Source: Streptomyces cathayae (GTDB lineage: Bacteria > Actinomycetota > Actinomycetes > Streptomycetales > Streptomycetaceae). From it: a stretch of DNA of 64,000 nt. Position numbers and translations under genes: made by a program. Where the stretch lies: positions 2,108,001-2,172,000 of the forward strand of contig NZ_CP121682.1 in NCBI RefSeq assembly GCF_029760955.1, written 5' to 3'. The notes beneath the pieces were generated by a model. The model made no database searches and was not told the DNA's origin. It saw nothing but the letters and a program-made list of their open reading frames with translations. Shown here one piece after another: positions 9,024 through 18,815 of the stretch; within the stretch, counting starts at the first letter, position 1, and every line of letters starts with the position of its first letter.

Positions 9024-10799
9024 TCACTCCGCCCTCGCGCTCCCCCGGCCGCGGGGCCGCGCTTCCGGCGAGGCCGTGCGACGAGAACGCGTGGCTCCCG
9101 GCCCCTCGCACCCGGGGCGCGCCCCACCCGGACGCGTGCCACCGATCGCGGTGCGGAGATCACGGGAATCACGGGAATTACGAGGATCACGGGGATCACG
9201 GAGATACGGAATCCGCGCGCCCGGCCGGTGTCCGGCCGAACTCGGCCGGCGCGGGGACCCGCCACCGGTACCGGAGGCCTGCGTGCGCCGCCGGCGGCGC
9301 GGGGACGTCTCGCGCCGTACGGACGCCGCCTCCCCGGAAGGCATGGCCCCCTCCCCGCTCTCCGGGTTCTCCGGGTTCTCCGGGTTCTCCGGCTCCCGTA
9401 CGCCCGGCGCCCCGGTACCCTCCCCCGCGCCGGTCCCGGTGGCCGGGTCGGCGGCGGCCGGGTCGCCGTGGTCCGTCTTCCCGTGGCTCTCGCGTTCCGC
9501 CCGCAGGCACCGGCGGATCGATTCCGGGTCGAGGCCCTCGTTGCAGGCCTGGTGCAGCAGACGGGCGAAGAGGTAGTCGGGGTCGGCGCCCAGGGCCATG
9601 GCAAGCGCCTCCCTGGCCTCCAGTTCGTCGCCGGTGGACCACGCGACCCAGCCGGCGAGCGTCAGGGGCGCCGCGGCGTGTTCGCCGTACGAACCGACAC
9701 AGCGGCGCGCCAGGGCCCGCCACAGCCGGAGCGCGGGACCTGCTTCCTCGCCCTCCATCCACGCGGCCGCGCGGTCCCGGGTCGTCCGGTCCTGCAGACC
9801 GAGGATCAGCGTCGCCGCCTCGTCGTGCCGGAGCAGTTCGTCGTCCCGCAGATCCGCCGGGAGCATGCCGGGCACGGGCGGGACGCCGGCGAGCCGGCCC
9901 ATGATCTGCTCGGCCAGTTCCAGCGTCCGCTCGGCGACCTGACGTCGGCCCGCCGCGTCGAGGATCCTGGGGATCAGCGCCTTGCTGGCGGCGTCCAGGG
10001 CGGCCTCCTGTCCGAGGGCGGCGGCGTTCTCCCGCGGGAGGAACCTCGCCCTCAACTCCCGCAGTGTGCCCCGGACCTGAAGCCCGGCGTAGGTCGCGGC
10101 GGCGGCCAGCACCGAGGTGCCGGGCAGCCCCATCGGCACCCCCTCCGGCGGACAGCACGCCTCGTCGTCACAGCAGTACGACCAGAAGCGGCCGTCCGAC
10201 AGGCACAGGGCCTCCACCACGGGAACGTCGAGGGCACCGCACTCCACGCGCAGCGCATGAGCGAGCGGGCCCAACCGCTCCTTGACCTGCGCTCCGGGGG
10301 CCTGCACTCCGGGTTCCCGGCTGCCCGGTTCCTGGCAGAGGAAGACAACCATCTGCTCGGGCTTGGCACCCCGGCGCTCGCTGCCCGTCACCAGCCCCTG
10401 GGCCAGTTGCCGGGCGGCCGCGGGCCAGTCGTCCCTGTTCGCGGGGATGCCGAGCCGGGCGCGACCGCCGAACCGGCTCCGTCCGTCCTTGTCGTACAGG
10501 GCGACCAGGACGATGCTGTCCTCGGGCCGGTAGCCGAGGAGGTAGGGCAGTGCGTCGGCGAGTTCGGCGGGGGTCCGCAGCGTGACCTGCTGCGCCTCGC
10601 CGTGGTCGCCGTAGGCGGTGCAGGCGATGTCCTTCGCACGTCGTGGGTGCGTGTGCTCACCGTCGTGCGCCCTCTGCGGTGGGAGCCCGGCGGGGCGGGC
10701 GACCCCCTCGGGGTCCGGAAGGCCGGCGTACTCGTCCCGCTTCCGCCCGGCGATGTCGTCGTTCTCGGGGGATTCGTTCGTTTCGCTGCGGTTCGTCAT
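9024..10799 (-). CDS. DUF4192 domain protein
   Basis: A large actinobacterial protein of unknown function, 591 residues. The conserved DUF4192 part (about 65-440) begins with QQVTLRTPAELADALPYLLG and contains DSIVLVALYDKDG. The last 140 or so residues are low in complexity, rich in Pro, Arg, Asp and Glu, and encoded partly by two sets of 9-base tandem repeats, so they are probably disordered and length-variable. The ATG at 10799 is chosen because the protein becomes family-like there; no good ribosome binding site is visible. It is divergent from the recQ gene, 187 bases apart. Confidence 0.82.
   Translation of the reverse strand: MTNRSETNESPENDDIAGRKRDEYAGLPDPEGVARPAGLPPQRAHDGEHTHPRRAKDIACTAYGDHGEAQQVTLRTPAELADALPYLLGYRPEDSIVLVALYDKDGRSRFGGRARLGIPANRDDWPAAARQLAQGLVTGSERRGAKPEQMVVFLCQEPGSREPGVQAPGAQVKERLGPLAHALRVECGALDVPVVEALCLSDGRFWSYCCDDEACCPPEGVPMGLPGTSVLAAAATYAGLQVRGTLRELRARFLPRENAAALGQEAALDAASKALIPRILDAAGRRQVAERTLELAEQIMGRLAGVPPVPGMLPADLRDDELLRHDEAATLILGLQDRTTRDRAAAWMEGEEAGPALRLWRALARRCVGSYGEHAAAPLTLAGWVAWSTGDELEAREALAMALGADPDYLFARLLHQACNEGLDPESIRRCLRAERESHGKTDHGDPAAADPATGTGAGEGTGAPGVREPENPENPENPESGEGAMPSGEAASVRRETSPRRRRRTQASGTGGGSPRRPSSAGHRPGARIPYLRDPRDPRNSRDSRDLRTAIGGTRPGGARPGCEGPGATRSRRTASPEARPRGRGSARAE
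9159..9203. repeat. 9-bp tandem repeats near end of DUF4192 gene
   Basis: Five imperfect copies of ATCACGGGA in a row, in frame, encode a run of Arg-Asp/Asn-Pro/Ser triplets in the disordered tail. Confidence 0.7.
9362..9388. repeat. 9-bp tandem repeats in DUF4192 gene
   Basis: Three exact copies of CCGGGTTCT encode Glu-Asn-Pro triplets in the tail of the DUF4192 protein. Confidence 0.75.
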
Positions 10800-10986
10800 G
10801 AGAAGAAGATTTCGCGGATCGGGAAAGCCTGCTCGCCCTGTGGACAACTTTCGCCGGGAACACGTCATGCACCCCACATGACCTGCACTTTCGCTTCCAG
10901 GGCGGCCCGATTACCACATAAGCTCCCTCCTCTCGCCGCCCCACACCTCCGCCCGGCTGTCCTTGCCGTCCTGTTGTATGGGACTC

Positions 10987-13152
10987 ATGGAGCACACGAA
11001 CAACACGGATCTCCGGACGGCGGCGGACGCCGTTCTCGCCCGGCTCGTCGGGGACGCCTCGGGAGAAGCCCGGCTGCGCGAGGACCAGTGGCGAGCGATC
11101 GAGGCGCTGGTCGCCGACAAGCGCCGGGCCCTGGTCGTCCAGCGCACGGGCTGGGGCAAGTCCGCGGTCTACTTCGTGGCCACGTCCCTGCTGCGGGCCC
11201 GGGGCAGCGGCCCCACCGTGATCGTCTCCCCCCTCCTGGCGCTGATGCGCAACCAGGTCGAGGCCGCGGCCAGAGCCGGTGTCCACGCCCGCACCATCAA
11301 CTCCTCCAACAGCGAGGAGTGGGACACCATCCAGACCGAGATCGCCGCGGGCACGGTCGATGTCCTGCTGGTGAGTCCCGAACGGCTGAACAACCCCGAC
11401 TTCCGTGATCACGTGCTGCCCAGACTCTCCGCCGCGACCGGACTCCTCGTGGTGGACGAGGCGCACTGCATCTCCGACTGGGGCCACGACTTCCGCCCCG
11501 ACTACCGCAGGCTGCGCACCATGCTCACCGACCTCCCACCCGGCGTGCCCGTCCTGGCCACCACCGCCACCGCCAACGCCCGGGTGACCGCCGACGTCGC
11601 GGAGCAACTCGGCACGGGAGGCACCTCGGACGCCCTGGTGCTGCGGGGTCCGCTGGACCGGGAGAGCCTGAGCCTGAGTGTGCTGCGCCTGCCGGACGCC
11701 GCGCACCGGATGGCCTGGCTCGCCGATCATCTCGACGAACTGCCGGGCTCCGGGATCGTCTACACCCTCACCGTGGCGGCCTCCGAGGAGGTGACCGCCT
11801 TCCTGCGGCAGCGCGGCCACACCGTCGCCTCGTACACCGGCAAGACGGAGAACGCGGAGCGGCAACAGGCGGAGGAGGACCTGCTCGCCAACAAGGTGAA
11901 GGCCCTGGTCGCCACCTCCGCCCTCGGTATGGGTTTCGACAAGCCGGACCTGGGATTCGTGGTCCACCTCGGCTCACCGTCCTCTCCCATCTCCTACTAC
12001 CAGCAGGTCGGCCGCGCCGGCCGTGGAGTGCGCCACGCCGAAGTCCTGCTCCTTCCGGGCAAGGAGGACGAGGCGATCTGGACGTACTTCGCGTCCCTCG
12101 CCTTCCCCCCGGAGGAACTGGTGCGCCGCACACTCGACGTCCTCGCCCACGCGGACCGGCCCATGTCGCTGCCCGCCCTCGAACCCCTGGTCGAACTGCG
12201 CCGCTCCCGGCTGGAGACCATGCTCAAGGTCCTCGACGTGGACGGGGCGGTCAGGCGGGTCAAGGGCGGCTGGATCGCGACCGGTCAGCCCTGGACGTAC
12301 GACGCCGAACGGTACGCGTGGGTGGCCCGCCAGCGGGGGGCCGAACAGCAGGCGATGCGTGAGTACGCGACGACCGCGGACTGCCGGATGGAGTTCCTGC
12401 AGCGCCAGTTGGACGACACGGGCGCGAAACCCTGTGGCCGCTGCGACAACTGCGCGGGCGCGCGCTACCTCCCCGAGGCCTCTCCCACCGCACTGGAGGC
12501 GGCCCGCGTGGATCTCGGCCGGGCGGGGGTGGAGGTGGAACCGCGGCGCATGTGGCCCACCGGGCTTCCGGCGATCGGCATGGACCTCAAGGGACGCATC
12601 CCGGCCGGGGAACAGAGCGCTCAGGGCCGGGCGTTGGGGCGCCTGTCGGACATCGGCTGGGGCAACCGGCTGCGTCCGCTGTTCGCGCCCCAGGCCCCGG
12701 ACGGGCCCGTGCCCGACGACGTGGCGAAGGCCGTGGTGGAGGTGCTGGCCGACTGGGCCAAGGGGCCCGGCGGCTGGGCGTCGGGGGCGCCGGACGCCCA
12801 GCCCCGGCCGGTCGGTGTGGTCACCCTCCCCTCCCGCACCCGTCCCGCCCTGATCCGCTCGCTGGGAGCGCACATCGCGGAGGTCGGACGCCTGCCCCTG
12901 CTGGGTTCCGTGCAGTACACGGACGAGGCCCGGCCGGCCTCCCGGAGCAACAGCGCGCAGCGCCTGAAGGCCCTCGACGGGGCGCTGGCCGTCCCCTCCC
13001 CTCTCGCCGCGGCCCTCGCCGAGGCCCGGGGACCGGTGCTTCTGGTGGACGACCACACGGAGACGGGCTGGACCCTCGCGGTCACGGCACGCCTGCTCCG
13101 GCGGGCCGGCGCCGAGGGGGTGCTGCCCCTGGTACTGGCCGTACAGGGCTGA
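10987..13152 (+). CDS. recQ: RecQ-family DNA helicase with C-terminal phosphoribosyltransferase-like domain
   Basis: An ATP-dependent 3'-5' helicase for repair and recombination, 721 residues. Motif I is TGWGKS (54-59), motif II DEAH (157-160) followed by [10 protein letters not shown], and motif VI is QQVGRAGRG. The RecQ zinc site is Cys near 466 with CGRCDNC (about 482-488). Instead of an HRDC domain, the C-terminus has [13 protein letters not shown] (about 684-696), the PRPP-loop motif of type I phosphoribosyltransferases. This fused form appears to recur in actinobacteria; its role is unknown. The ATG at 10987 is preferred over ATG 10978 and TTG 10963; none has a strong ribosome binding site. 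The Walker A second residue is Trp rather than the usual small residue. Confidence 0.9.
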   Translation: MEHTNNTDLRTAADAVLARLVGDASGEARLREDQWRAIEALVADKRRALVVQRTGWGKSAVYFVATSLLRARGSGPTVIVSPLLALMRNQVEAAARAGVHARTINSSNSEEWDTIQTEIAAGTVDVLLVSPERLNNPDFRDHVLPRLSAATGLLVVDEAHCISDWGHDFRPDYRRLRTMLTDLPPGVPVLATTATANARVTADVAEQLGTGGTSDALVLRGPLDRESLSLSVLRLPDAAHRMAWLADHLDELPGSGIVYTLTVAASEEVTAFLRQRGHTVASYTGKTENAERQQAEEDLLANKVKALVATSALGMGFDKPDLGFVVHLGSPSSPISYYQQVGRAGRGVRHAEVLLLPGKEDEAIWTYFASLAFPPEELVRRTLDVLAHADRPMSLPALEPLVELRRSRLETMLKVLDVDGAVRRVKGGWIATGQPWTYDAERYAWVARQRGAEQQAMREYATTADCRMEFLQRQLDDTGAKPCGRCDNCAGARYLPEASPTALEAARVDLGRAGVEVEPRRMWPTGLPAIGMDLKGRIPAGEQSAQGRALGRLSDIGWGNRLRPLFAPQAPDGPVPDDVAKAVVEVLADWAKGPGGWASGAPDAQPRPVGVVTLPSRTRPALIRSLGAHIAEVGRLPLLGSVQYTDEARPASRSNSAQRLKALDGALAVPSPLAAALAEARGPVLLVDDHTETGWTLAVTARLLRRAGAEGVLPLVLAVQG

Positions 13153-13377
13153 CGCCCCGCGGGGGACCGCGCCCGGCGCACCGGGCAGGGATATAAGCCG
13201 CCGACCATGAGATACCGGTCTCCCCGCGTGATTGCTCGTTGCCGCATCCAGGTTCGACGGGAAGAATCGAGGTCCGCACCCGCACGGTTCTTCCGCCGAT
13301 CAGGTTGGGCTCTGTTGCGTGCGCGCTCCCCGAAATCCGCCCCCGCCCGCAGTCCGGGCGTAGCCGAAGGGAGGACC

Positions 13378-13986
13378 GTGACCTTCGGATTCGCTTCGTC
13401 CTCGGCCGCATCACCGTCGACGTCCGCCACTCGTGTACTCGAACCCGCCGAGTGGGCTGCCGCGGGAATTCCGCTGCTGCGCAACCCGCGTGAGGTCGTC
13501 AGCGGTCTGCACGCCCGGCATCGCCCCGGGCCGACGACCGCGGTCGTCGCCGTGCTCGACGCGGACGAGCGACTGCGGGCGAGCGCTTCGTTCACCCGCC
13601 GTCCCGCCTCGGCGGCGGACGGCTGGATGTTCCGCAACGCGCTGCTGTCCCAGTTGCGCCGGATCATCCCGCACGATCTGCGGCGCCGTACCCCGGTGCG
13701 TACCGCCGTGTTGCTCTACTGCCGTGACGGCGACGCGCGTTGGACGGAGGAGGACGGCGCGTGGATGTGGGGGCTGCGGGACGCCTGCACGCTGCACGGG
13801 CTGCGCTGCGGGGCGTACATCACGCTGACCCGTGACGGCTGGCAGGTGCTCGGCGAGGGGCGCGGTGGGCGCCGGCCCACCGCCGACTCGGCGCCCGAGC
13901 CGTTCGCCACGGCCGAGGCACCACCGCGAATACCGCGCACCGGCGGTGTCGCGTCCGAGGTCCTGCGCCGCGCGGCGGCACGCTGA
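13378..13986 (+). CDS. Conserved actinobacterial protein of unknown function
   Basis: 202 residues, start GTG 13378 with a strong GGGAGGACC site; the longer open frame upstream lacks this. No family is recognised with confidence. The central part has two hydrophobic strands (TAVVAVLDADERLRASASF and RTAVLLYCRDGD), then a helix (EEDGAWMWGLRDACTLHGL) and a final strand (GAYITLTRDGWQVL). The arrangement recalls the RadC/JAB fold but lacks the HxH...D metal site, so enzymatic activity of that type is unlikely. It follows recQ in the same direction after 225 bases, so it probably has its own promoter. Confidence 0.7.
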   Translation: MTFGFASSSAASPSTSATRVLEPAEWAAAGIPLLRNPREVVSGLHARHRPGPTTAVVAVLDADERLRASASFTRRPASAADGWMFRNALLSQLRRIIPHDLRRRTPVRTAVLLYCRDGDARWTEEDGAWMWGLRDACTLHGLRCGAYITLTRDGWQVLGEGRGGRRPTADSAPEPFATAEAPPRIPRTGGVASEVLRRAAAR

Positions 13987-14049
13987 GGGCCGACGGCGCC
14001 CCCGGAACCGGGACCTGGCGCCCGTACCGACGGGCGCCAGGGCGTAGGC

Positions 14050-14715
14050 TCAGACGCCCGCGTCCATCACCGAGTTGATCCGCTTCGGGTCACCGCAGAC
14101 GATCAGCAGAGCGGTGGCTTTGGCGTGGGCGGCGGACAGGGCCGACGCGGTCACCGCCTCGGAGCCGCCGTTGACGGCGACCACGACGACGGGCCGCGCC
14201 CCGGCACGCTCCGCACCGGCGACGTCCGTGTGGAAGACGTCGTCACCGGCGTCGTGCAGAGCCCAGTAGGACGCTTCGCCGAAGGACAGCTCGTGGGTGG
14301 CCCACGGATGCGGCTCACCGGTGGTGATCACCAGCACGTCGCCCGGGGCACGGCCCGAGTCCAGCAGCAGGTCCACGGCTTCCTCGGCGGCGTCGAGCGC
14401 CCCCTGGACCGAGGCCGGAATGAGCTGGATCTGGGTGCCGTCCGCGGCAGCGGCGGCCGGCTGCGGGACAGCCTGCTTCGAAGGGACGGGTTTGGCCGCC
14501 GCAGTGGCTTCACGCGGCGTGCGTTGCGCCGGGGGCGCCGGCCGGGCCGGGCCGGGACGACCAGGACGCGGCGGGGCCACAGGGCGGGGACCGGGTACGG
14601 GGCGGGGGGTCGGCGCGGTACGGCTGCTGGCCGAAGTGACGCGGGGACCCTGGGCACTCTCGTGAATCTGAGGCTCCTCGGGAATGAGAGGCATGGGCTG
14701 ATTTTTATCAAACAT
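14050..14715 (-). CDS. Hypothetical protein, Pro/Arg-rich N-terminus with alpha/beta C-terminal domain
   Basis: 221 residues; no family is recognised. Residues 1-90 are rich in Pro, Ala and Arg and look disordered. The C-terminal 130 residues alternate strands and helices (GDVLVITTGEPHPWATHELS, ARPVVVVAVNGGSEAV, ATALLIVCGDPKRIN). This is reminiscent of the last domain of UvrD-like helicases, where strands ending in GDP precede the C-terminus; that resemblance is only by eye. It lies 47 bases downstream of rnhB in the same direction and is probably cotranscribed. The ATG at 14715 (MFDKNQ) has no clear ribosome binding site. Confidence 0.65.
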   Translation of the reverse strand: MFDKNQPMPLIPEEPQIHESAQGPRVTSASSRTAPTPRPVPGPRPVAPPRPGRPGPARPAPPAQRTPREATAAAKPVPSKQAVPQPAAAAADGTQIQLIPASVQGALDAAEEAVDLLLDSGRAPGDVLVITTGEPHPWATHELSFGEASYWALHDAGDDVFHTDVAGAERAGARPVVVVAVNGGSEAVTASALSAAHAKATALLIVCGDPKRINSVMDAGV

Positions 14716-14762
14716 TGGTACGGCTCGCGACGCCGGGTGGCACATGAGTGCGAACGGAACCG

Positions 14763-15464
14763 TCAGAAGTCGAAGCCGAGCTGGCCCTCGACCTCCGGAA
14801 CGCTTCCGTCCGCCCGACTGCGGACCTTCTTGAGATGCCGCCACTGGGGCAGCGCATCAAGATACGCCCACGACAACCGGTGGTAGGGAGTGGGTCCCCG
14901 GACCTCCAGCGCGGCCCTGTGCACGGGTGACGGATACCCGGCGTTGTCCGCAAAACCGAAGTCTGCATGGTCGGCACCCAGTTCGGCCATCATTTTGTCA
15001 CGGTGCACCTTGGCGATCACCGAGGCCGCCGCGACCGCCACGCACGACTGATCACCCTTGATCACGGTGCGGACCCGCCAGGGCGCCCCGAGATAGTCGT
15101 GCTTGCCGTCGAGGATCACCGCGTCGGGCCGGACCGGCAGCGCCTCGAGCGCGCGTACCGCCGCCAGCCGCAGCGCGGCCGTCATCCCCAGCTGATCGAT
15201 CTCCTCGTGGGACGCGTGTCCCAGGGCGTACGACGTCACCCAACTCCTCAGCGTCCGGTCGAGTTCGGCGCGCCGCTTGACGGTGAGGAGCTTGGAGTCG
15301 GTGAGACCTTCGGGGGGCCGACGCAGTCCGGTGATCGCCGCGCAGACGGTGACGGGACCGGCCCAGGCGCCGCGCCCCACCTCGTCGACACCTGCGACGA
15401 TCTTCGCCCCGGTGGTGGCGCGCAGAGAGCGCTCGACGGTGTGAGTCGGTGGTTCGTACGGCAT
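14763..15464 (-). CDS. rnhB: Ribonuclease HII
   Basis: Cleaves RNA in RNA-DNA hybrids and removes single misincorporated ribonucleotides. 233 residues. The catalytic DEDD set is visible: Asp27-Glu28 in [13 protein letters not shown], Asp119 in VILDGKHDY and a further Asp in [12 protein letters not shown]. The conserved LTDSKLL lies at 54-60. ATG 15464 follows GAGGGCGCC; a longer reading to 15563 lacks a ribosome binding site. The downstream gene (14050-14715) follows closely. Confidence 0.95.
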   Translation of the reverse strand: MPYEPPTHTVERSLRATTGAKIVAGVDEVGRGAWAGPVTVCAAITGLRRPPEGLTDSKLLTVKRRAELDRTLRSWVTSYALGHASHEEIDQLGMTAALRLAAVRALEALPVRPDAVILDGKHDYLGAPWRVRTVIKGDQSCVAVAAASVIAKVHRDKMMAELGADHADFGFADNAGYPSPVHRAALEVRGPTPYHRLSWAYLDALPQWRHLKKVRSRADGSVPEVEGQLGFDF

Positions 15465-15584
15465 GGCGCCCTCAGCGTACGCCGCCCGGAACGGCCCGCG
15501 ACACCCAGGTTCCCCGAACGACGTCACGGTCCACGACGACCCGGCTCGGGAGCCTCTCGGCACGCGGGGAATCGCATGCGTGAA

Positions 15585-16493
15585 TCACCGGGCGTGGGAC
15601 GTCCAGCCCGGCAACGCCTCGACCCGCTCGGTCCACCCGGAAGGCGGCACCCCGGCCTTCCCCGCCGCGACCACCCCGCCCACGATGGCGCACGTCGTGT
15701 CCATGTCTCCGCCCGCCTGGACCGTCGTCCAGAACGCCTGCTCGTAGTCGCTCAGGGACCGCGCGGCCGACCACAGCGCGAAGGGCACGGTGTCGTGGGC
15801 CGTCGTACGCCGCCCGCAGCCGAGGACGGCGGCGACGGTGGCCACATCGCCGAAGTCGAGCATGTCCCGGGCCCTGCGCAGCCCCGCACCGACCGCGCTC
15901 CTCTTGGGCACCAGTGCGACGACCCCGTCGAGGAGGGCTTCCGGTGCGGGCGTCCCCCCGGGGGCGGCGGCGAGCGCGGCTGCCGCGGCGACGGCCATCG
16001 CGCCGACCACGGCCTCACGGTGCTGGTGGGTCGGGTAGGCCGAGATCTCGGCCTGGTGGACGGCCTGCTCCGGATCGTCCGCGTACCAGGCACCCAGCGG
16101 TGCGATGCGCATCGCCGCCCCGTTGCCCCAGGAACCCTGACCGTTGAAGAGCCCGGCGGCGAGCTCCCGCCAGTCGCCGCCCTCACGGACCAGCCGCAGC
16201 AGCCGGCCGACCGCGGGCCCGTAGCCGCGGTCGAAGTCGTGGCGCCCGGCGAAGGACTGCGCGAGGGCCTCCTGATCGATCCGCCGGTGAGCGGCCAGGA
16301 CGGCGACGACCGAGCAGGCCATCTCCGTGTCGTCCGTCCACTGCCAGCGGCCCGGGGGCAGCTCACGGCTCATGAGCAGCGGATAGTTCCCCGGGACGAA
16401 GAACTGCGAGCCCAGCGCGTCCCCCACCGACAGTCCGCGCAGGCTGGCCAGGGCGCGGTCCAGGCGCCCGGCGAAGGAGAGGTCAGCGGTCAT
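15585..16493 (-). CDS. ADP-ribosylglycohydrolase family protein
   Basis: A DraG/ARH-type hydrolase, 302 residues, predicted to remove ADP-ribose from proteins or related substrates using two Mg ions. Conserved metal motifs are present in order: GDALG, WTDDTEM, GSWGNGAAMR and GGDMDTT. It starts 12 bases after the histidine phosphatase gene, so the two are probably one operon. Targets cannot be read from the sequence; no ADP-ribosyltransferase gene is nearby. Confidence 0.9.
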   Translation of the reverse strand: MTADLSFAGRLDRALASLRGLSVGDALGSQFFVPGNYPLLMSRELPPGRWQWTDDTEMACSVVAVLAAHRRIDQEALAQSFAGRHDFDRGYGPAVGRLLRLVREGGDWRELAAGLFNGQGSWGNGAAMRIAPLGAWYADDPEQAVHQAEISAYPTHQHREAVVGAMAVAAAAALAAAPGGTPAPEALLDGVVALVPKRSAVGAGLRRARDMLDFGDVATVAAVLGCGRRTTAHDTVPFALWSAARSLSDYEQAFWTTVQAGGDMDTTCAIVGGVVAAGKAGVPPSGWTERVEALPGWTSHAR

Positions 16494-16505
16494 CGCCCTG
16501 CCACC

Positions 16506-17165
16506 CTATCCGGTGATCCCGTACGGTTCCGGCACCCGCCAGCGTTCGAAAGGCCGGTCGAGCGTGTACTTTCCGTTCTCGCCCAGGAGGAGCATCCGCG
16601 TCTCGGCGTTCTCCGGGTTCGACAGGGATTCGAACTCCGCCACGGTCCAGTGGAACCACCGCATGCAGAACAGCCGCATGGCCAGACCGTGCGTCACGAT
16701 GAGGACGTTCGGCGGATGGTCGGGGGCGTCGAAGCTGCGGAAGAGGCTCTCCAGGAAGCCGTCGACCCGGTCGTAGACGTCGGCGCCGGACTCCCCCTGG
16801 GCGAAGCGGAAGAAGAAGTGGCCGTACGCGTCCCGGCGTTCCTTCTGCAGGCGTACGTCCTTCTGGTCCTGCCAGTTTCCCCAGTCCTGCTCGCGCAGTC
16901 TCGGCTCCTCACGCACACGTATGAGCTCCGGGTCGAGCCCGAAGGCGTCCAGCGTCTGGTGCGTGCGACGGTAGGGGGACACGTACACGCTGACGCGCTC
17001 GCGGCCGAACAGGTCGCGCAACCGCTTACCCGTCTCCTCCGCCTGCCGCCGGCCCCGCTCGGTCAGGGCCAGCGCGTGATCGGGTTCGCGTTCATAAACG
17101 GAGTCGTCAACATTGCCCGTTGATTCACCGTGCCGGACAAGGACGATGCGCCGTGGTCGTGCCAT
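16506..17165 (-). CDS. Histidine phosphatase family protein
   Basis: A phosphoglycerate-mutase-like phosphohydrolase, 219 residues. The catalytic histidine is in RHGES (11-15), the second in VTHGLAMR, and the supporting Glu in EQDWGNWQ. Length and the DWG motif fit small-molecule phosphatases rather than glycolytic mutase. It is the first gene of a two-gene operon with the ADP-ribosylglycohydrolase. Confidence 0.88.
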   Translation of the reverse strand: MARPRRIVLVRHGESTGNVDDSVYEREPDHALALTERGRRQAEETGKRLRDLFGRERVSVYVSPYRRTHQTLDAFGLDPELIRVREEPRLREQDWGNWQDQKDVRLQKERRDAYGHFFFRFAQGESGADVYDRVDGFLESLFRSFDAPDHPPNVLIVTHGLAMRLFCMRWFHWTVAEFESLSNPENAETRMLLLGENGKYTLDRPFERWRVPEPYGITG

Positions 17166-17345
17166 GCCGAAACCCTAGAACGGGTGACGACCGGCCGAGC
17201 ACCCGTACGCACCCGGTACGGCACAGGTCACACATTTCCTGCCCCACGGACAGCCCCACGATCCGCGCCCCACGCGGCACACAAGCCGCATGACTCACAC
17301 ATGCCACATATAGGGCGACGCGCTCGGTGCGCGTGGGCGTGGGCG

Positions 17346-17951
17346 TCAGACCGTCCAGACCGGCTCCATGTCGACGACGTCCCCCGTCAGGGCCGCTATG
17401 TCGGCCTCCGTCTGTGCCCTCAGGGCGAGACGCTCCACCCGCTCGGTGCGGTACTTGCCGTGCTCGGCCGCGGACCACCACATCGACAGCACCAGGAACT
17501 CGCTGCCGGGGGCCTCACCGAACAGGCCTCGGACCATGCCGGGCGAGCCCGCCATCGCCGGGTTCCAGACCTTCTCGTGCATCAGCACGAAGTGCTCCGC
17601 CCGCTCCTCGTGGACCCGGCACAGCGCCACTCTCAGCAGGTCCACGTCCGTGAAACGCGGCTCGAAGCCCGTCTTCACGTCGAAGCGGTGGTCGAAGAGC
17701 CGGACCTGGGCGTCCTTGAAGGTGCCCGCCTGGGCCGAGGCGAGCCGATCGTGGGAACGCGCCATGAACGAGTCGTAGAAGGCACGGCTCTCCCAGAAGG
17801 AGAAGATGTGCGCCACATCCTGCCGTGCCCGGCTCCATCCTCCGCCCTGTCCGCGAAATCCCGGCTCCCCCAGAAGCCCCGCCCACTTCCGCTGTCCCCG
17901 TTCGAACCCCCGGCGGTCCACCACGGTGCAGCGAATCCACTTGACCAGCAC
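17346..17951 (-). CDS. YdbC/DUF4937-type protein
   Basis: 201 residues, similar in pattern to the YdbC family (DUF4937), whose function is unknown. Two ferredoxin-like repeats seem present: an N-terminal half with MLVKWIRCTV and DVAHIFSFWESRAFYDSFM, and a C-terminal half with SEFLVLSMWWSAAEHGKY. Such dimeric alpha-beta barrel folds occur in small monooxygenases and stress proteins. The GTG at 17951 is accepted as the first codon. Transcribed alone. Confidence 0.75.
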   Translation of the reverse strand: MLVKWIRCTVVDRRGFERGQRKWAGLLGEPGFRGQGGGWSRARQDVAHIFSFWESRAFYDSFMARSHDRLASAQAGTFKDAQVRLFDHRFDVKTGFEPRFTDVDLLRVALCRVHEERAEHFVLMHEKVWNPAMAGSPGMVRGLFGEAPGSEFLVLSMWWSAAEHGKYRTERVERLALRAQTEADIAALTGDVVDMEPVWTV

Positions 17952-18109
17952 CGCGCCATCGTAAGGCCGCGGAGCGTGGCGTCGGTCACCCTCGTCCGGA
18001 CTGCTTCACCTCACTTACCCGGCCGAACATGACAGGATGGACAACCTGCCGGAGCCATCCGGCAGTTGGGCTGAAAGGGCAGGATGGTCGCGCAGGAAAG
18101 GGGACATGG

Positions 18110-18643
18110 GTGACCGGCGTCAACAAGGGCATCGACAAGGTCGAGATCGCGCTGAGGTGGGACCCGAGTCCCACGGGACAACCGTCCACCGATCTCGATC
18201 TCGTCGCCGCGCCCTACCCGGCAAGCGATCCACACGGCGATCCCTCCTATGTGGTGCACTTCGACAGCCGCTCCCCCGACGGCACCATCACACTGAACCG
18301 GGACAGCAGGGACGGCTTGGGCTTCGGCTTCGACGAGGTCATGACGCTGGAGCTGAACCGGCTCGACCCGCGGTACGCGCGCGTGGTGGTCGGCGTCGTC
18401 ATCCAGCAGCACCAGGCGCGGCGGACCTTCTCCGGCGTGGCGCACCCCGGTCTGCGCATCCGCCAGGGGTACACCGTCCTGGCCGAGGACGACTTCGGCG
18501 GTGTCCCGGGAGCCACGGCGGCCGTCATCGCCGAGTTCACCCGGAACGACAGCGGCGCATGGGACTTCCACCCCGGCGTCGAGGGCTTCCTCGACGACCC
18601 GGTGACGTTCACCCGTGCGATGGGGACGATCCGCCGGGCGTGA
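18110..18643 (+). CDS. TerD-family tellurium/stress protein
   Basis: 177 residues of the calcium-binding TerD family, multi-copy in Streptomyces and linked to tellurite resistance and morphology. Seen: VEIALRWDPS, a DLDLVAAPY segment, HFDSRSPDGTITLNRDSRDG (metal-binding acidic loops) and a C-terminal beta-rich part. The GTG at 18110 follows GGAAAGGGGAC; the ATG four bases earlier is in another frame. Isolated from other ter genes; convergent with nrdJ, sharing the hairpin at 18717-18752. Confidence 0.85.
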   Translation: MTGVNKGIDKVEIALRWDPSPTGQPSTDLDLVAAPYPASDPHGDPSYVVHFDSRSPDGTITLNRDSRDGLGFGFDEVMTLELNRLDPRYARVVVGVVIQQHQARRTFSGVAHPGLRIRQGYTVLAEDDFGGVPGATAAVIAEFTRNDSGAWDFHPGVEGFLDDPVTFTRAMGTIRRA

Positions 18644-18716
18644 CCCGCGCCCGCAGCGGCTCGGCCGCCCGCGGGCTCGGGAACCATCGGGGAAGCGGCG
18701 GAGACTAGAGACAGCG

Positions 18717-18752
18717 GAGCGGGGCACCGGCCCATGGGCCGGTGCCCCGCTC
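18717..18752. terminator. Bidirectional terminator between terD and nrdJ
   Basis: A perfect 36-base palindrome (arm GAGCGGGGCACCGGCCCA, centre CCATGG) between two convergent genes. It can form the same hairpin in either transcript. Confidence 0.8.
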
Positions 18753-18815
18753 CCGCACTCCGCACCGCTCAGTCACCGGACGGACGCACCGGTGCCGGCG
18801 GTGTCGGGCCCGGTG

